From Candidatus Zixiibacteriota bacterium (GTDB lineage: Bacteria > Zixibacteria > MSB-5A5 > GN15 > FEB-12): a DNA stretch of 64,000 nucleotides. The translations under genes were made by a program, and so were the position numbers. The first letter of the stretch is position 1, and every line of letters starts with the position of its first letter. The notes beneath the pieces are model-generated. The model had not been told where the DNA came from. It saw only the letters and a list, made by a program, of their open reading frames with translations, and searched no databases. This document shows, in pieces, positions 43,612 through 52,098 of this stretch. Location: assembly GCA_029860345.1 (NCBI GenBank), contig JAOUBJ010000015.1, forward strand, positions 62,001 through 126,000, given 5' to 3'.

Positions 43612-45596
43612 GCGGCTCTTCCCACAACCGGTTGACAGATATCTATGAAATGTCTGCCTCTCAATTCTATTTCGATCAGGTTCCTGAGTTCCTCGTCGGT
43701 CATGTCGTGCTCGATCTGCATTTCGTGCAGGAACTGCCGAATCTGGTTAAACAGGCTGGTTGGTTGAGCCGTGGGCGATGAAAAACGTTCCTTGATACGA
43801 TTGAAAGTATCCTGAACGATCTCCTCGAGCCTGCCAAAAACCTTGACGCGGTATTTTTCGATCCTGCCCCGACTGGATACCTTCATGCCAAACTGTGAGA
43901 TGAACCCTGTACCATCGGAGGAGGGTTGAATGTTAGCCTCGGTAGCGTCGATCTGTACGCCCGGCTTGAACAGCGGTTCGATTTGGGAGAGATTCAAGTC
44001 GGCAGGGAGTGCCCAGTCTTTCACATTTAGGTCGCTGTGGCGAAGCTCCGTGCGAACGGCAGACAGCGCCGCCTCATACTGTTGCGGTGTGGGGAAATTC
44101 ATCGGCAGAAAATAGATCGGTTTGGATCGTTCAGCCCGTGTCATATCCCTAACCTGCTCGGCGAATTCCCGGATTTCGATGGGTGACGATGACGACTTGG
44201 TAATTACCTTGGTCCGAACCGGATCGTACTCAAGAACGACCAGACGACAATTTTGGTTGTCAGTTTTGAACTTGTCCACTGCCCGCAAGAAATCCCACCG
44301 CTGCTGCCACGGTACCGTGTACGACCAGGAAGGTGTCGACGGCGATGGCCTTGCGCGCTCGATTGCTTGTGGATACCGATCAATGTCGGCAGACATTGCT
44401 GGATCAAAACTCTCCGGAGTCACATCGATATCCACACCAACACCACCGCAGCTGGGCAGCCACAAGTAGGTAGTCGCCACGCCGCGGTCTGTTGTCTGGC
44501 TGTGAGTGAAAGTCCGAACGGCACTCCGGCCGGGAAGGCTGCGGTCGACAGGTAGTTTTGGAATACGGAATCCCTCAAGCAGGTAGCCCAGGTCAACCGG
44601 CAGGTCATCTTGTTCGGATCGGAATCTCATCGCCTTGGCAATGGCTACAAACCTGAACAAGCCTTCCAACTCTTGGTAAATGGGCCGCCGGGCAGCTACT
44701 TCATCATACAGTATGGAAAACTGGTCGGCGAAGCTCTCGGCCAGAGGATCCATGGCCCCGCCACCTGAATGCATCGCTTCGGTCAAAAGTTTGACGGGCG
44801 ACTGGCTGATAAGAACCACATTCCCCTGCGCCTCAAAGCGGATCGATCCTGGATAAAACCAGAATCGGTTATAGCTGGCCAGTCCGGGCATGGCGCCACC
44901 GGTGATCACGGCCCGGCGCAACTGCGCCAGCGCCGCATCAACGGTGGAGGTGAACCCCGGTAAATCCAGGCTGTCGCTTCCATCTACAAGAGTCTTCATG
45001 TCGTAGTCCGCAGTCACCATCACCGAGGCAAAGCGGCAGTCAAATGGTATACCCAGGACTCGCACCGCTTGTGGATTCCCGCACTCGCGACGCCAGTCCT
45101 CTAGCACGCCGTCCATTGCATCGATACCCGGCTTGGAGTTCATCCGCTGACTGATCTGGTTCAGCCGATTCATGACTGCGACATCGGGGTCGATTGAACA
45201 ACCGGGATACGAGTATATGTAGGTGTTACCTTCCAGTGGGGCGTATTTCAGCCAGGCGTTGCGCAAGGCGACAACGAAGTCCTCAAGATGAAGCGGCGGC
45301 AGATCGGGCAGACATCGCCCGATTAGAATCAGGTCGCGGTTTTCTCTGTCGAGTACATAGCCGGTAAGCTCGGTCATTCCCCCCATTAGCAACAGATCGT
45401 CTGAGCAGTGGTTTGATGGCGCGCATTTTTCCAGGCTGTCTTGCAATGCCTTCAGTGAAACCGCAATCGAGGCGCCGGGTGGACAGGCGGCCTTTGTCGC
45501 GCCGGAAAGCGTGACGATCGCAACCATCAAAGCACAGACTAAAATTGTGCCAACTCGGAGAGAGTAATGAATAGTATTAATCTGACATGACAACAT
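43608..45596 (-). CDS. Secreted DUF1598-like protein heading the CHAT-like operon
   Basis: The 662-residue protein has a signal peptide or single anchor at about 15-37. Sequence follows that I associate with DUF1598 proteins of Planctomycetes: LPPLHLEDFVVALR, CSIDPD, VPFD-type IPFDCRFASVMVTADYDMK, FWFYPG, and FADQFSILYDEVAARRPIYQELEGLFRFVAIAKAM. Residues about 590-662 are helical and charged and would dock other proteins. GAGGAGG precedes the ATG by 7 nt. It is first gene of a tightly coupled trio with the CHAT-like and small membrane proteins, and divergent from an ECF sigma gene. It has no enzyme motif; a sensor or scaffold role is inferred. Confidence 0.75.
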   Translation of the reverse strand: MLSCQINTIHYSLRVGTILVCALMVAIVTLSGATKAACPPGASIAVSLKALQDSLEKCAPSNHCSDDLLLMGGMTELTGYVLDRENRDLILIGRCLPDLPPLHLEDFVVALRNAWLKYAPLEGNTYIYSYPGCSIDPDVAVMNRLNQISQRMNSKPGIDAMDGVLEDWRRECGNPQAVRVLGIPFDCRFASVMVTADYDMKTLVDGSDSLDLPGFTSTVDAALAQLRRAVITGGAMPGLASYNRFWFYPGSIRFEAQGNVVLISQSPVKLLTEAMHSGGGAMDPLAESFADQFSILYDEVAARRPIYQELEGLFRFVAIAKAMRFRSEQDDLPVDLGYLLEGFRIPKLPVDRSLPGRSAVRTFTHSQTTDRGVATTYLWLPSCGGVGVDIDVTPESFDPAMSADIDRYPQAIERARPSPSTPSWSYTVPWQQRWDFLRAVDKFKTDNQNCRLVVLEYDPVRTKVITKSSSSPIEIREFAEQVRDMTRAERSKPIYFLPMNFPTPQQYEAALSAVRTELRHSDLNVKDWALPADLNLSQIEPLFKPGVQIDATEANIQPSSDGTGFISQFGMKVSSRGRIEKYRVKVFGRLEEIVQDTFNRIKERFSSPTAQPTSLFNQIRQFLHEMQIEHDMTDEELRNLIEIELRGRHFIDICQPVVGRAA

Positions 45597-45914
45597 AGTC
45601 CAACCTCCTCTTTAGTCCGGCCTGCTCGTCGCAAGACCACATGCCTACCGTACCCCGTACTTGAATCTGCGAACCCGAAGAACTCAGCCCGGCTGAGCTT
45701 CAATGCCAACCCAGAATACAGACCACCGACCACAATGTCCAGAATTACTTTTGACATCACGTCCACACGGCCGGTCCGCTGGTTTTTCGTGGTAGCACTT
45801 TGCCGTCCAGGCATCTTTTGTCGCATGCTGTTACCGACAGATCGAATCTGATAATCTTGCCGGACGAATAAGCTCAACGGTGGCATGTTGGGGCATGTTG
45901 GCCGATTTGCAGCG

Positions 45915-45943
45915 TTGCTTTTTGATCTGGCGCGGTGTAAATT
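45915..45943 (+). promoter_or_regulatory. Possible promoter of the ECF sigma gene
   Basis: TTGCTT (45915-45920), a 17-nt spacer and TAAATT (45938-45943) lie about 60 nt before ATG 46005. Similarity to the consensus is modest. No other feature is seen in the 408-bp divergent gap. Confidence 0.3.
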
Positions 45944-46004
45944 GTAAAAACCAACACTGATGGACCGACAAAGTGGCCGTTTATGGCGGACAGGCAGAAA
46001 CATA

Positions 46005-46583
46005 ATGACCCTCGACTCCGGCAACATAACCCAAATGCTCAGCGAATTGACTGGCGGCAACCGGGCTGTCGTCGATGCCATAATGCCGGTGGTGTACAAT
46101 CAGATGCACCAGATGGCCGAGCGCCAGTTGCGTCGCGAACGGGCCGATCACACCCTTAACGCCACGGCCCTGATTCACGAGGCTTATGTCAAGCTGGTCG
46201 GGCAGGAAAAAGTGAACTGGCAGAACCGAGCGCACTTTATGTCGGTGGCCGCGATGGCCATGCGCCGTATCCTGATCAACTACGCCAAGAGCCGGATGGC
46301 TGAAAAACGGGGGGGAGGCAACGCCCTGGCGACATTCAATGAGGAATTTCACACCCGACAAGCCAAAGCTGAAGAACTGATCGATCTGGACGAAGCGTTG
46401 TCAAACCTGGCCGTGTTCAGCCAGCGGCAGGCCAGAGTGGTGGAGCTTTCGTTTTTTGGCGGCTTGACACACGAAGAAATCGCCGAGGTGCTGAAAGTCT
46501 CGGTCCCCACCGTACACCGAGACTGGCGTCTGGCCAAAGCCTGGCTGTCGGCCCAGTTGAACGAGGACGAGGAGCCGAGGTGA
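46005..46583 (+). CDS. ECF-type RNA polymerase sigma factor (SigK-like, TIGR02999-type)
   Basis: The 192-residue protein has region 2 (NQMHQMAERQLRRER through HTLNATALIHEAYVKL...NRAHFMSVAAMAMRRILINYAK) and region 4 helix-turn-helix (RQARVVELSFFGGLTHEEIAEVLKVSVPTVHRDWRLAKAWL). The NATALIHEAYVKL signature marks the subgroup that is frequent in Planctomycetes and Acidobacteria next to Ser/Thr kinases, matching the kinase gene downstream. ATG 46005 starts right before the conserved part; an earlier ATG at 45960 adds 15 poor residues. No anti-sigma gene is adjacent. It probably acts with the kinase and may control the divergent CHAT-like operon (inference). Confidence 0.92.
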   Translation: MTLDSGNITQMLSELTGGNRAVVDAIMPVVYNQMHQMAERQLRRERADHTLNATALIHEAYVKLVGQEKVNWQNRAHFMSVAAMAMRRILINYAKSRMAEKRGGGNALATFNEEFHTRQAKAEELIDLDEALSNLAVFSQRQARVVELSFFGGLTHEEIAEVLKVSVPTVHRDWRLAKAWLSAQLNEDEEPR

Positions 46584-46599
46584 TGGCTTGCCATCAAAG

Positions 46600-46975
46600 T
46601 CTGTCCAGTTGCACCGGCAGCCGTCATTGCGAAGCCACGGTTTCAGCATGGCTGGGGCAATCTCACACAGCAAGTCGCGCCACGAATCGAGATTGCCACG
46701 GTATCCCGCGAGACGCTGGATACCTCGCAATGACGGTTCTGTGGGTTGATTCACAAGACTGTCGGGCGGGGTCGCCCGACACCACCTGGACGGTATCACC
46801 CTTCGACTCCGCTCAGGGTGAGGTGGGGGGTGCTCAAGGTGAGGTGGGGGGTGCTCAGGGTGAGGTGGGGACGCTCAGAGTGAGGTTTCGAACTAGAGAG
46901 CGACTTATCGCCTCGAAGCGCAAAAACAGGAGTGCCTGTCACCCCCGAAGCAACTTTGAGGGTGCCACCTTACAC
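46600..46975. repeat. Block of dispersed repeats between sigma and kinase genes
   Basis: Carries GTCATTGCGAAGCC...GGCAATCTC and its inverted partner GAGATTGCCACGG...CTCGCAATGAC (46621-46735), GTCGGGCGGGGTCGCCCGACACCACC (46768-46793), CACCCTTCGACTCCGCTCAGGGTGAG, a tandem array, and CACCCCCGAAGCAACTTTGAGGGTGCCACC (46940-46969). No gene is supported in the 403-bp gap. Confidence 0.75.
46811..46890. repeat. 21-bp tandem repeats
   Basis: Unit GCTCAGGGTGAGGTGGGGGG plus T is repeated three times (21, 21 and 20 bp), followed by a degenerate fourth copy. It appears to have grown out of the CTCAGGGTGAG arm of a dispersed palindrome. Confidence 0.85.
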
Positions 46976-46986
46976 TTAACAACAGC

Positions 46987-49560
46987 ATGAGTCAGCAGCG
47001 ATTCAACAAGATACAAGAATTATTTGAAGCTGCCCTTGAACTGGGCCGAGCTGATCGTGAAGCCTGGCTACAAAAAGAGTGCGGTACCGACAGTGAGCTC
47101 TTTAATGAAGTCAACCGAATGCTCAGGGCCGATCAGCAGTCGCATTCGCTGTTGGATGGTTTGGCTCTGGATGTCGTGTCGTCGGAAAGCGCGTGGCCGG
47201 GCCAGGAGGGAGTCGTTGGGCATTACAGCATCACGGAAGAACTTGGCTCAGGCGGCATGGGGCAGGTCTACCTGGCCGAAGACACCAGACTGAAACGCCT
47301 CGTGGCCCTCAAGTTCCTGCCCGCTCATGTAGCCTCTGACCAGATGATTCGTGCCCGCTTTCTGCGTGAAGCTCAGGCGGCGGCGATGCTGATCCATCCA
47401 AACATCGTGACCATCCATGAGATTTCAGAGATTGATGGCCGTCCGTATATAGTCATGGAACATCTCGCCGGTAGATCGCTTGACGAGATGCTGGAACATG
47501 ACTTGTTGGATGGTGACGTTGTGTCGAATACTGTCATTCAGATTTGCCGCGGTCTTCAGAAAGCACATGATCAGGGCGTGGTACATCGGGACATCAAGCC
47601 GGGCAATGTAATTGTCGGCGAAGACGGCTTGGCCAAACTTTTGGACTTCGGTATTGCCCGCATAATCGGCGAATCACAATTGACTCGCACCGGTACCGCC
47701 CCCGGCACGGCCAACTATATGTCGCCGGAGCAGGCCCGTGGCGAGGAGTGCGACCATCGCAGCGACATCTTCTCAATCGGCGCTCTGATGTACCAGATGC
47801 TTAGCGGTCGCGCGCCGTTTGCCCGAGCCAACGTGGCGGCGACCATTAATGCAATAGTCTACGACGAACCGGAGGTGGTTACCAAGCTGAACTCGGATGT
47901 TCCCGGATACCTGTGGGACATCACCCGCCGCGCGCTGCAAAAGCGGGCTGATGATCGCTATCAGAGTGTATCTGATCTGGCGGCCGACCTCGAAGCACAA
48001 CGTCCGGCGATGCCGACACCCGCAGCCACTCTGCCGGTGCAGGCATCGGTGGCCGTTTTCCCCTTTCGGTTTGCAGGTGACGACGCCGAGATTGATTATC
48101 TGGCCGATGGCATCTGTGAGGACATTATCGCCCGGCTGTCAAAACTGGAACGACTTAAAGTTGCCTCGCGCACGGCTGTCTTTCGCTTCAAGGGGAAGGA
48201 GTACGATCCGTTTGAGATTGCGCGCGAGTTGGGTGTCAACCACGTTCTTGGTGGTAGCATCAGACGGCACGAAGAGACAATCCGAATCAATATCGAGATG
48301 ACTTCGGTCGACGACCAGGCAGTCCTGTGGTCGGAGAGCTATGATCGGACTATCGCAGACGTTCTCCAGTTGCAGGCCGACGTCGCCGAACAAGTGGCGG
48401 CCGCTCTCAATGTCACCCTTAGCGGAAATGAAACCCAACTCATTGAACGTAAGCCGACGGTTGATCCCAAAGCCTACGATTGCTTCCTGCGCGGTCGCTA
48501 CTATATGAAGAAGAGAGATCAGACGTCGGTTGAGAAGGCTATCCGGTTGCTCAACGAAGCGGCCCGGCTCGATTCCAGTTTTGCCGAAGCCCATGCCCAG
48601 TTGGCCGCGGCTCACAGCCTGCACCAAACTTACGGTTACGGGCGGCCCGAAGGCGTTACCGGCGAAGCGGTCCAACTGGCTACGCGCGCAGTCGAGCTGG
48701 AACCGGGGTCGTCCGATGCCCACATGGCCCTCTTCCTGGTGATTCGCAGCGAGGACCTCGGGCGCGGTATTACGGAGCTTCGCACGGCGGTCGCCCTGAA
48801 TCCCGGCAATAACGAAGCCCATCATTATCTGGCCCACGCCTACGTCCTTTCGGGGCGGTATCGACTGGCGGCCGAACACGAAGAGACGGCTCTGCAATTG
48901 GATCCCTTTCAGGAGATATCGCGAGCCCATCTCTGCCGAATCTACTTCTACCAGGATGAGCAGGAACGCTCAGACGAAGTGATGCGAAAACTCCTGGCCA
49001 ATGATCGTCGTGGTTTTCTTGGCTCGATGACCGAAGGATCGCTCGCCTGGTATCGTCGCCGCTGGGCGCAGGCGGCCGCTTCCCTGGAAAAAGCGCGTGC
49101 AGTTGAGGCCAACAACGTGCACCTTCTGTACTATCTGGCCGACTGCTACCTCAGACTGGGTGAAGCCGATAAGGCAGAGTCGATTCTGAGCGAAGGATTA
49201 AAGAGACTTCCTGATCGGTACCCGCTTCATCAGAAACTCGGTCAAGTGCTTCGGTCGTCGTCGGGTTCTTTCGGAGCCGATAAACAATTCCAACTTGCCC
49301 GCCAGGGTCTGGATGAAAACTGTTCTGTTGCGGCTCGTGAAAGATCAGCCGTCTACCATTACGATACGGCCATGCTGCTGGCCACGAACAACATGCCTGA
49401 CCAGGCTATTGAGCACCTAAGGCGCGGCGTGGACTGTGGGTTGGGACACTATGCCGATTTCGAGTCACGCCCCGATTGGGACAACCTGCGTGATCAACCC
49501 GATTTTCAACATGTAGTAGACGACTTGCGCCGGGCTGCTCAAGATCACACCGGCGGCTGA
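46987..49560 (+). CDS. Cytoplasmic Ser/Thr protein kinase with FlgO/TolB-N-like and TPR domains
   Basis: The 857-residue protein has an N-terminal helical region (1-75). The kinase domain (about 79-340) has ELGSGGMGQVYLAED, Lys109, HRD 200-202 (HRDIKPGNVIV), DFG 220-222 and APGTANYMSPEQARG. A domain (about 352-475, SVAVFPFRFAGDDAEIDYLADGICEDI) resembles the N-terminal beta/alpha domain of TolB/FlgO-type proteins often fused to such kinases, followed by TPR repeats (about 490-830). No membrane helix is present. It phosphorylates Ser/Thr residues, with TPRs for partner binding. It follows the ECF sigma gene after a repeat-filled 403-bp gap; no clear ribosome site precedes the ATG. Sigma control by phosphorylation is a plausible inference. 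Confidence 0.93.
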   Translation: MSQQRFNKIQELFEAALELGRADREAWLQKECGTDSELFNEVNRMLRADQQSHSLLDGLALDVVSSESAWPGQEGVVGHYSITEELGSGGMGQVYLAEDTRLKRLVALKFLPAHVASDQMIRARFLREAQAAAMLIHPNIVTIHEISEIDGRPYIVMEHLAGRSLDEMLEHDLLDGDVVSNTVIQICRGLQKAHDQGVVHRDIKPGNVIVGEDGLAKLLDFGIARIIGESQLTRTGTAPGTANYMSPEQARGEECDHRSDIFSIGALMYQMLSGRAPFARANVAATINAIVYDEPEVVTKLNSDVPGYLWDITRRALQKRADDRYQSVSDLAADLEAQRPAMPTPAATLPVQASVAVFPFRFAGDDAEIDYLADGICEDIIARLSKLERLKVASRTAVFRFKGKEYDPFEIARELGVNHVLGGSIRRHEETIRINIEMTSVDDQAVLWSESYDRTIADVLQLQADVAEQVAAALNVTLSGNETQLIERKPTVDPKAYDCFLRGRYYMKKRDQTSVEKAIRLLNEAARLDSSFAEAHAQLAAAHSLHQTYGYGRPEGVTGEAVQLATRAVELEPGSSDAHMALFLVIRSEDLGRGITELRTAVALNPGNNEAHHYLAHAYVLSGRYRLAAEHEETALQLDPFQEISRAHLCRIYFYQDEQERSDEVMRKLLANDRRGFLGSMTEGSLAWYRRRWAQAAASLEKARAVEANNVHLLYYLADCYLRLGEADKAESILSEGLKRLPDRYPLHQKLGQVLRSSSGSFGADKQFQLARQGLDENCSVAARERSAVYHYDTAMLLATNNMPDQAIEHLRRGVDCGLGHYADFESRPDWDNLRDQPDFQHVVDDLRRAAQDHTGG

Positions 49561-49597
49561 TTGTTCCAAAACAGAGAGTTCTACGGTCCTTATTGTG

Positions 49598-49626
49598 TTG
49601 ACCTTTTCAACCGATGAGGTTATAAT
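49598..49626 (+). promoter_or_regulatory. Near-consensus sigma-70 promoter
   Basis: TTGACC (49598-49603), a 17-nt spacer and TATAAT (49621-49626) form the best promoter match in the window. The predicted start near 49633 gives a 5' leader of about 130 nt for the gene at 49765. Confidence 0.8.
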
Positions 49627-49764
49627 GACAACAGTCTACAAAGCCACAACTCGTCGGCCATACTGCCGGATCGACAACCAGTGTTTTCACCACGGCGAGT
49701 CGTGAGCACAGTGTTATGGAATTCGAACGAAAAGAAACGTCGATACACAAAAGGGTACACAGCC

Positions 49765-51234
49765 ATGCGTAAGAGAATGCTATTGCTTGCTTTCATGGGT
49801 CTGCTGTCGATTGCGGCCATTAGCTCCGAACTTTTCAGTCTGGACTTCACAGACCTGATGAACTATCAGGGACAACTGCTGGATTCCAGCGGTGATCCGG
49901 TGGCAGCCGGAACCTATGGTATTACGTTCTTGATTTATGACCAACCGGCCGGAGGAATTCCGATCTGGGAAGAGACCCGTCCGGTAGATGTTGACAGTCA
50001 GGGATTGTTCTCACTCTATCTGGGTCTCAACAACAATCTCAGTCCGGACGTGTTTCACGGAGACTTGTTGATTTCCCCTTTGACGCCGCGGTGGTTGGAA
50101 CTTGTGGTAGGAGGAACAGACACCATCGCTCCCCGGACTCATCTTGGTGCGGTTCCATTTGCAGAAGTAGCTGCGCGGGTGGCCGGTGACATTTTCACAT
50201 TTTCAGATTCGTCCAGCGGTGTATCGGCTTGCTTTGTCTCCACCGACACCTCGGGTGACACGTTGGCGCGATGGGAGACAGTCCTGGAAAGGACCGGCGC
50301 CGCCAAAGCTTTTGGTTCGCCCACCGGGACCGAACGAATGTTGGTCATCGATCAACTGACCGGTGACACTCTGTCGGCTGTTACTACTGTAGCCGACTAT
50401 TTGAAATCAGCTACTTTCTGGACCTATGACGGACTAGATCGCTTGCTGGCCCGAGCCGATGCCGGTGCGGCCGGATTCTATACGATCGATCCAACGGGAA
50501 CAACGACGGGGTCTATTGAAGATGTGGCTGCTTCATCGGATCAACAGGCTTACTTCAAAGGCCGCGTAGGCATAGGAACGACATCCGCCCAGTCGGCCCT
50601 GCATGTTGTCGAGGACGATTCTACGGCGGCTATCACCGGTCGTAATGCCGGTAACGGTGCCGGCGTGAAGGCAGTGAATACAGGTACGGGTCCCGCTATT
50701 CTAGGTACTGCCGCTACCGGCGATCTGCTGCAACTGTCCAGCACCAACCCCCTGAACCTGCGACTCCGTGTTGACAATGACGGCAACCTCTGTCTCGACG
50801 GAACGGTCACGCAGCAGGGTGGTTGCGATGTGGCCGAGAACATGACAGTGATCGGCAACATGGCCGACTACGAGCCGGGTGATGTGCTGGTTCTGTCTGA
50901 GAAGACGCTCGGACATCTGGAGCTTACGGAGCAACCGTACTGTCAGCGGGTAGTGGGTGTGTATTCTACCGTGCCGGGCTTCCACCTGGGATCGAACGCC
51001 TTTGGTCATGCGGCCAACCAGGTGCCGATAGCGCTTAGTGGAATTGTGCCGGTAAAAGTTTGTTCGGAGAATGGCGCTATCAAAGTCGGTGATCTGCTGG
51101 TGACTTCTTCTGAGTCTGGTCGTGCCATGAAAGCGACCGATCAAGTGCGCGCTTTCGGTTCTGTCATTGGTAAAGCGATGGAGCCAATGAATGAAGAAAC
51201 CGGCGCGGTAAAAGTTCTGGTGACCTTGCAGTAG
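49765..51234 (+). CDS. Secreted fibre-like protein with GAIKxGDLL C-terminal domain
   Basis: The 489-residue protein has a signal peptide (MRKRMLLLAFMGLLSIAAISS). The N-terminal domain (MNYQGQLLDSSGDPVAAGTYGITFLIYD) is the same kind as in the 40286-41911 product, with a VGIGTTSAQSALHV tail-fibre motif in the middle and a C-terminal domain (GAIKVGDLLVTSSESGRAMKATDQVR...GSVIGKAM). Phage-tail-fibre-like and FCB surface proteins combine these parts. ATG 49765 follows AAGGG by 9 nt; earlier in-frame codons lack a ribosome site and precede the signal peptide. It has a strong promoter and is expected to be well expressed. A surface structural or binding role is inferred. Confidence 0.82.
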   Translation: MRKRMLLLAFMGLLSIAAISSELFSLDFTDLMNYQGQLLDSSGDPVAAGTYGITFLIYDQPAGGIPIWEETRPVDVDSQGLFSLYLGLNNNLSPDVFHGDLLISPLTPRWLELVVGGTDTIAPRTHLGAVPFAEVAARVAGDIFTFSDSSSGVSACFVSTDTSGDTLARWETVLERTGAAKAFGSPTGTERMLVIDQLTGDTLSAVTTVADYLKSATFWTYDGLDRLLARADAGAAGFYTIDPTGTTTGSIEDVAASSDQQAYFKGRVGIGTTSAQSALHVVEDDSTAAITGRNAGNGAGVKAVNTGTGPAILGTAATGDLLQLSSTNPLNLRLRVDNDGNLCLDGTVTQQGGCDVAENMTVIGNMADYEPGDVLVLSEKTLGHLELTEQPYCQRVVGVYSTVPGFHLGSNAFGHAANQVPIALSGIVPVKVCSENGAIKVGDLLVTSSESGRAMKATDQVRAFGSVIGKAMEPMNEETGAVKVLVTLQ

Positions 51235-51239
51235 CCTGT

Positions 51240-52015
51240 GCCGTCATGCGAATTCACGAGACGGATCTTCGTAGGTCGGGTGGCCCACAGCTTGCTGTGG
51301 GAAGTCTACAAAAACGGATGGACCCACCCGCCGCAAAGCCTCTGGGTGGGGTACCGAAGAGTGACTCGATTCTGTCACCCCGGCGAAGGCCGGGGTCCAT
51401 CTTCTTTTCGGGCCGTCATGCGATCCTCGCGTGGCGGTTCTTGTAGCGTGACGGCTCTTGTAGGTCGAAACCCCTGACCCGAAGGGTTTGCGAAGCAAGG
51501 TTTCGACAACCGTAGGTCAGGAGCCCTTGTGCTCCTGACAACGCGCGAAGCTCGAGGAAGTGATTTATCACCGCGAAGCGCGAAAAACAGGATTGCGCCT
51601 GTAACCCCCAAACCGGGTTTGAGGGTGCCACCCAGCCAAAGAACCCACCCGCCGCGGAGCCTCTGGGTGGGGTACCGAAGAGCGATGGTGCAGTGAGCAT
51701 TGGGCGCACTACCGGCTCCACTCGTGTTTTAGTTGTGGTGGTCGAGTCTTCAGACTCGCCCACGGATACTCGCGCGATCTGAAGATCACGCGAGCACAAA
51801 ACCTGATCCAGAGCGCCTCGCACCTCATCCTGAGCGGAGTCGAAGGATGAACATAGCGCGTGGCGGCGGGTGGCCGTCTCAAACTTTGTTTGGGACGGTG
51901 AAAACCAAGGCCACCCCCAAACCGGGTTTGGGGGTGCCACCCAATCCTCGCAAAGAATGGAATAGCGCTCACACCGCGAGAAGCAAGTTTATTGTGTCGG
52001 GCGGGGTCGCCCGAC
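51240..52015. repeat. Large block of dispersed intergenic repeats
   Basis: In order the 864-bp gap shows: CCACCCGCCGCAAAGCCTCTGGGTGG (51321-51350), GTCAGGAGCCCTTGTGCTCCTGAC, GTGATTTATCAC next to GCGAAGCGCG, CACCCTCAAA-type palindrome (51603-51631), a second CCACCCGCCGCGGAGCCTCTGGGTGG (51646-51672), CTGAGCGGAGTCGAAGG (51830-51847), GGGTGGCCGTCTCAAAC...GTTTGGGACGG with CACCCCCAAACCGGGTTTGG (51868-51941), and GTGTCGGGCGGGGTCGCCCGACACCACC. Frames across it have no coding character. Confidence 0.75.
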
Positions 52016-52027
52016 ACCACCTGCACA

Positions 52028-52063
52028 CAAAAAAGCAGGCCGCCTCTCGGGTGAGAGGCGGCC
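52028..52063 (-). terminator. Rho-independent terminator of the sigma/CHAT/subtilisin operon
   Basis: On the minus strand GGCCGCCTCTC and GAGAGGCGGCC pair perfectly (11 bp) across ACCC and lead into TGCTTTTTT. It is 36 bp past the stop at 52099. Confidence 0.92.
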
Positions 52064-52098
52064 CAACTTGCCGCGGGATCGCGAAATCGCCACGGGTG

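Noticed and set aside
46580-46990. 136-codon open frame between sigma and kinase genes
   Set aside because: Its translation consists of repeat-derived peptides (GGAQGEVGGAQGEV) from the tandem array and inverted repeats.
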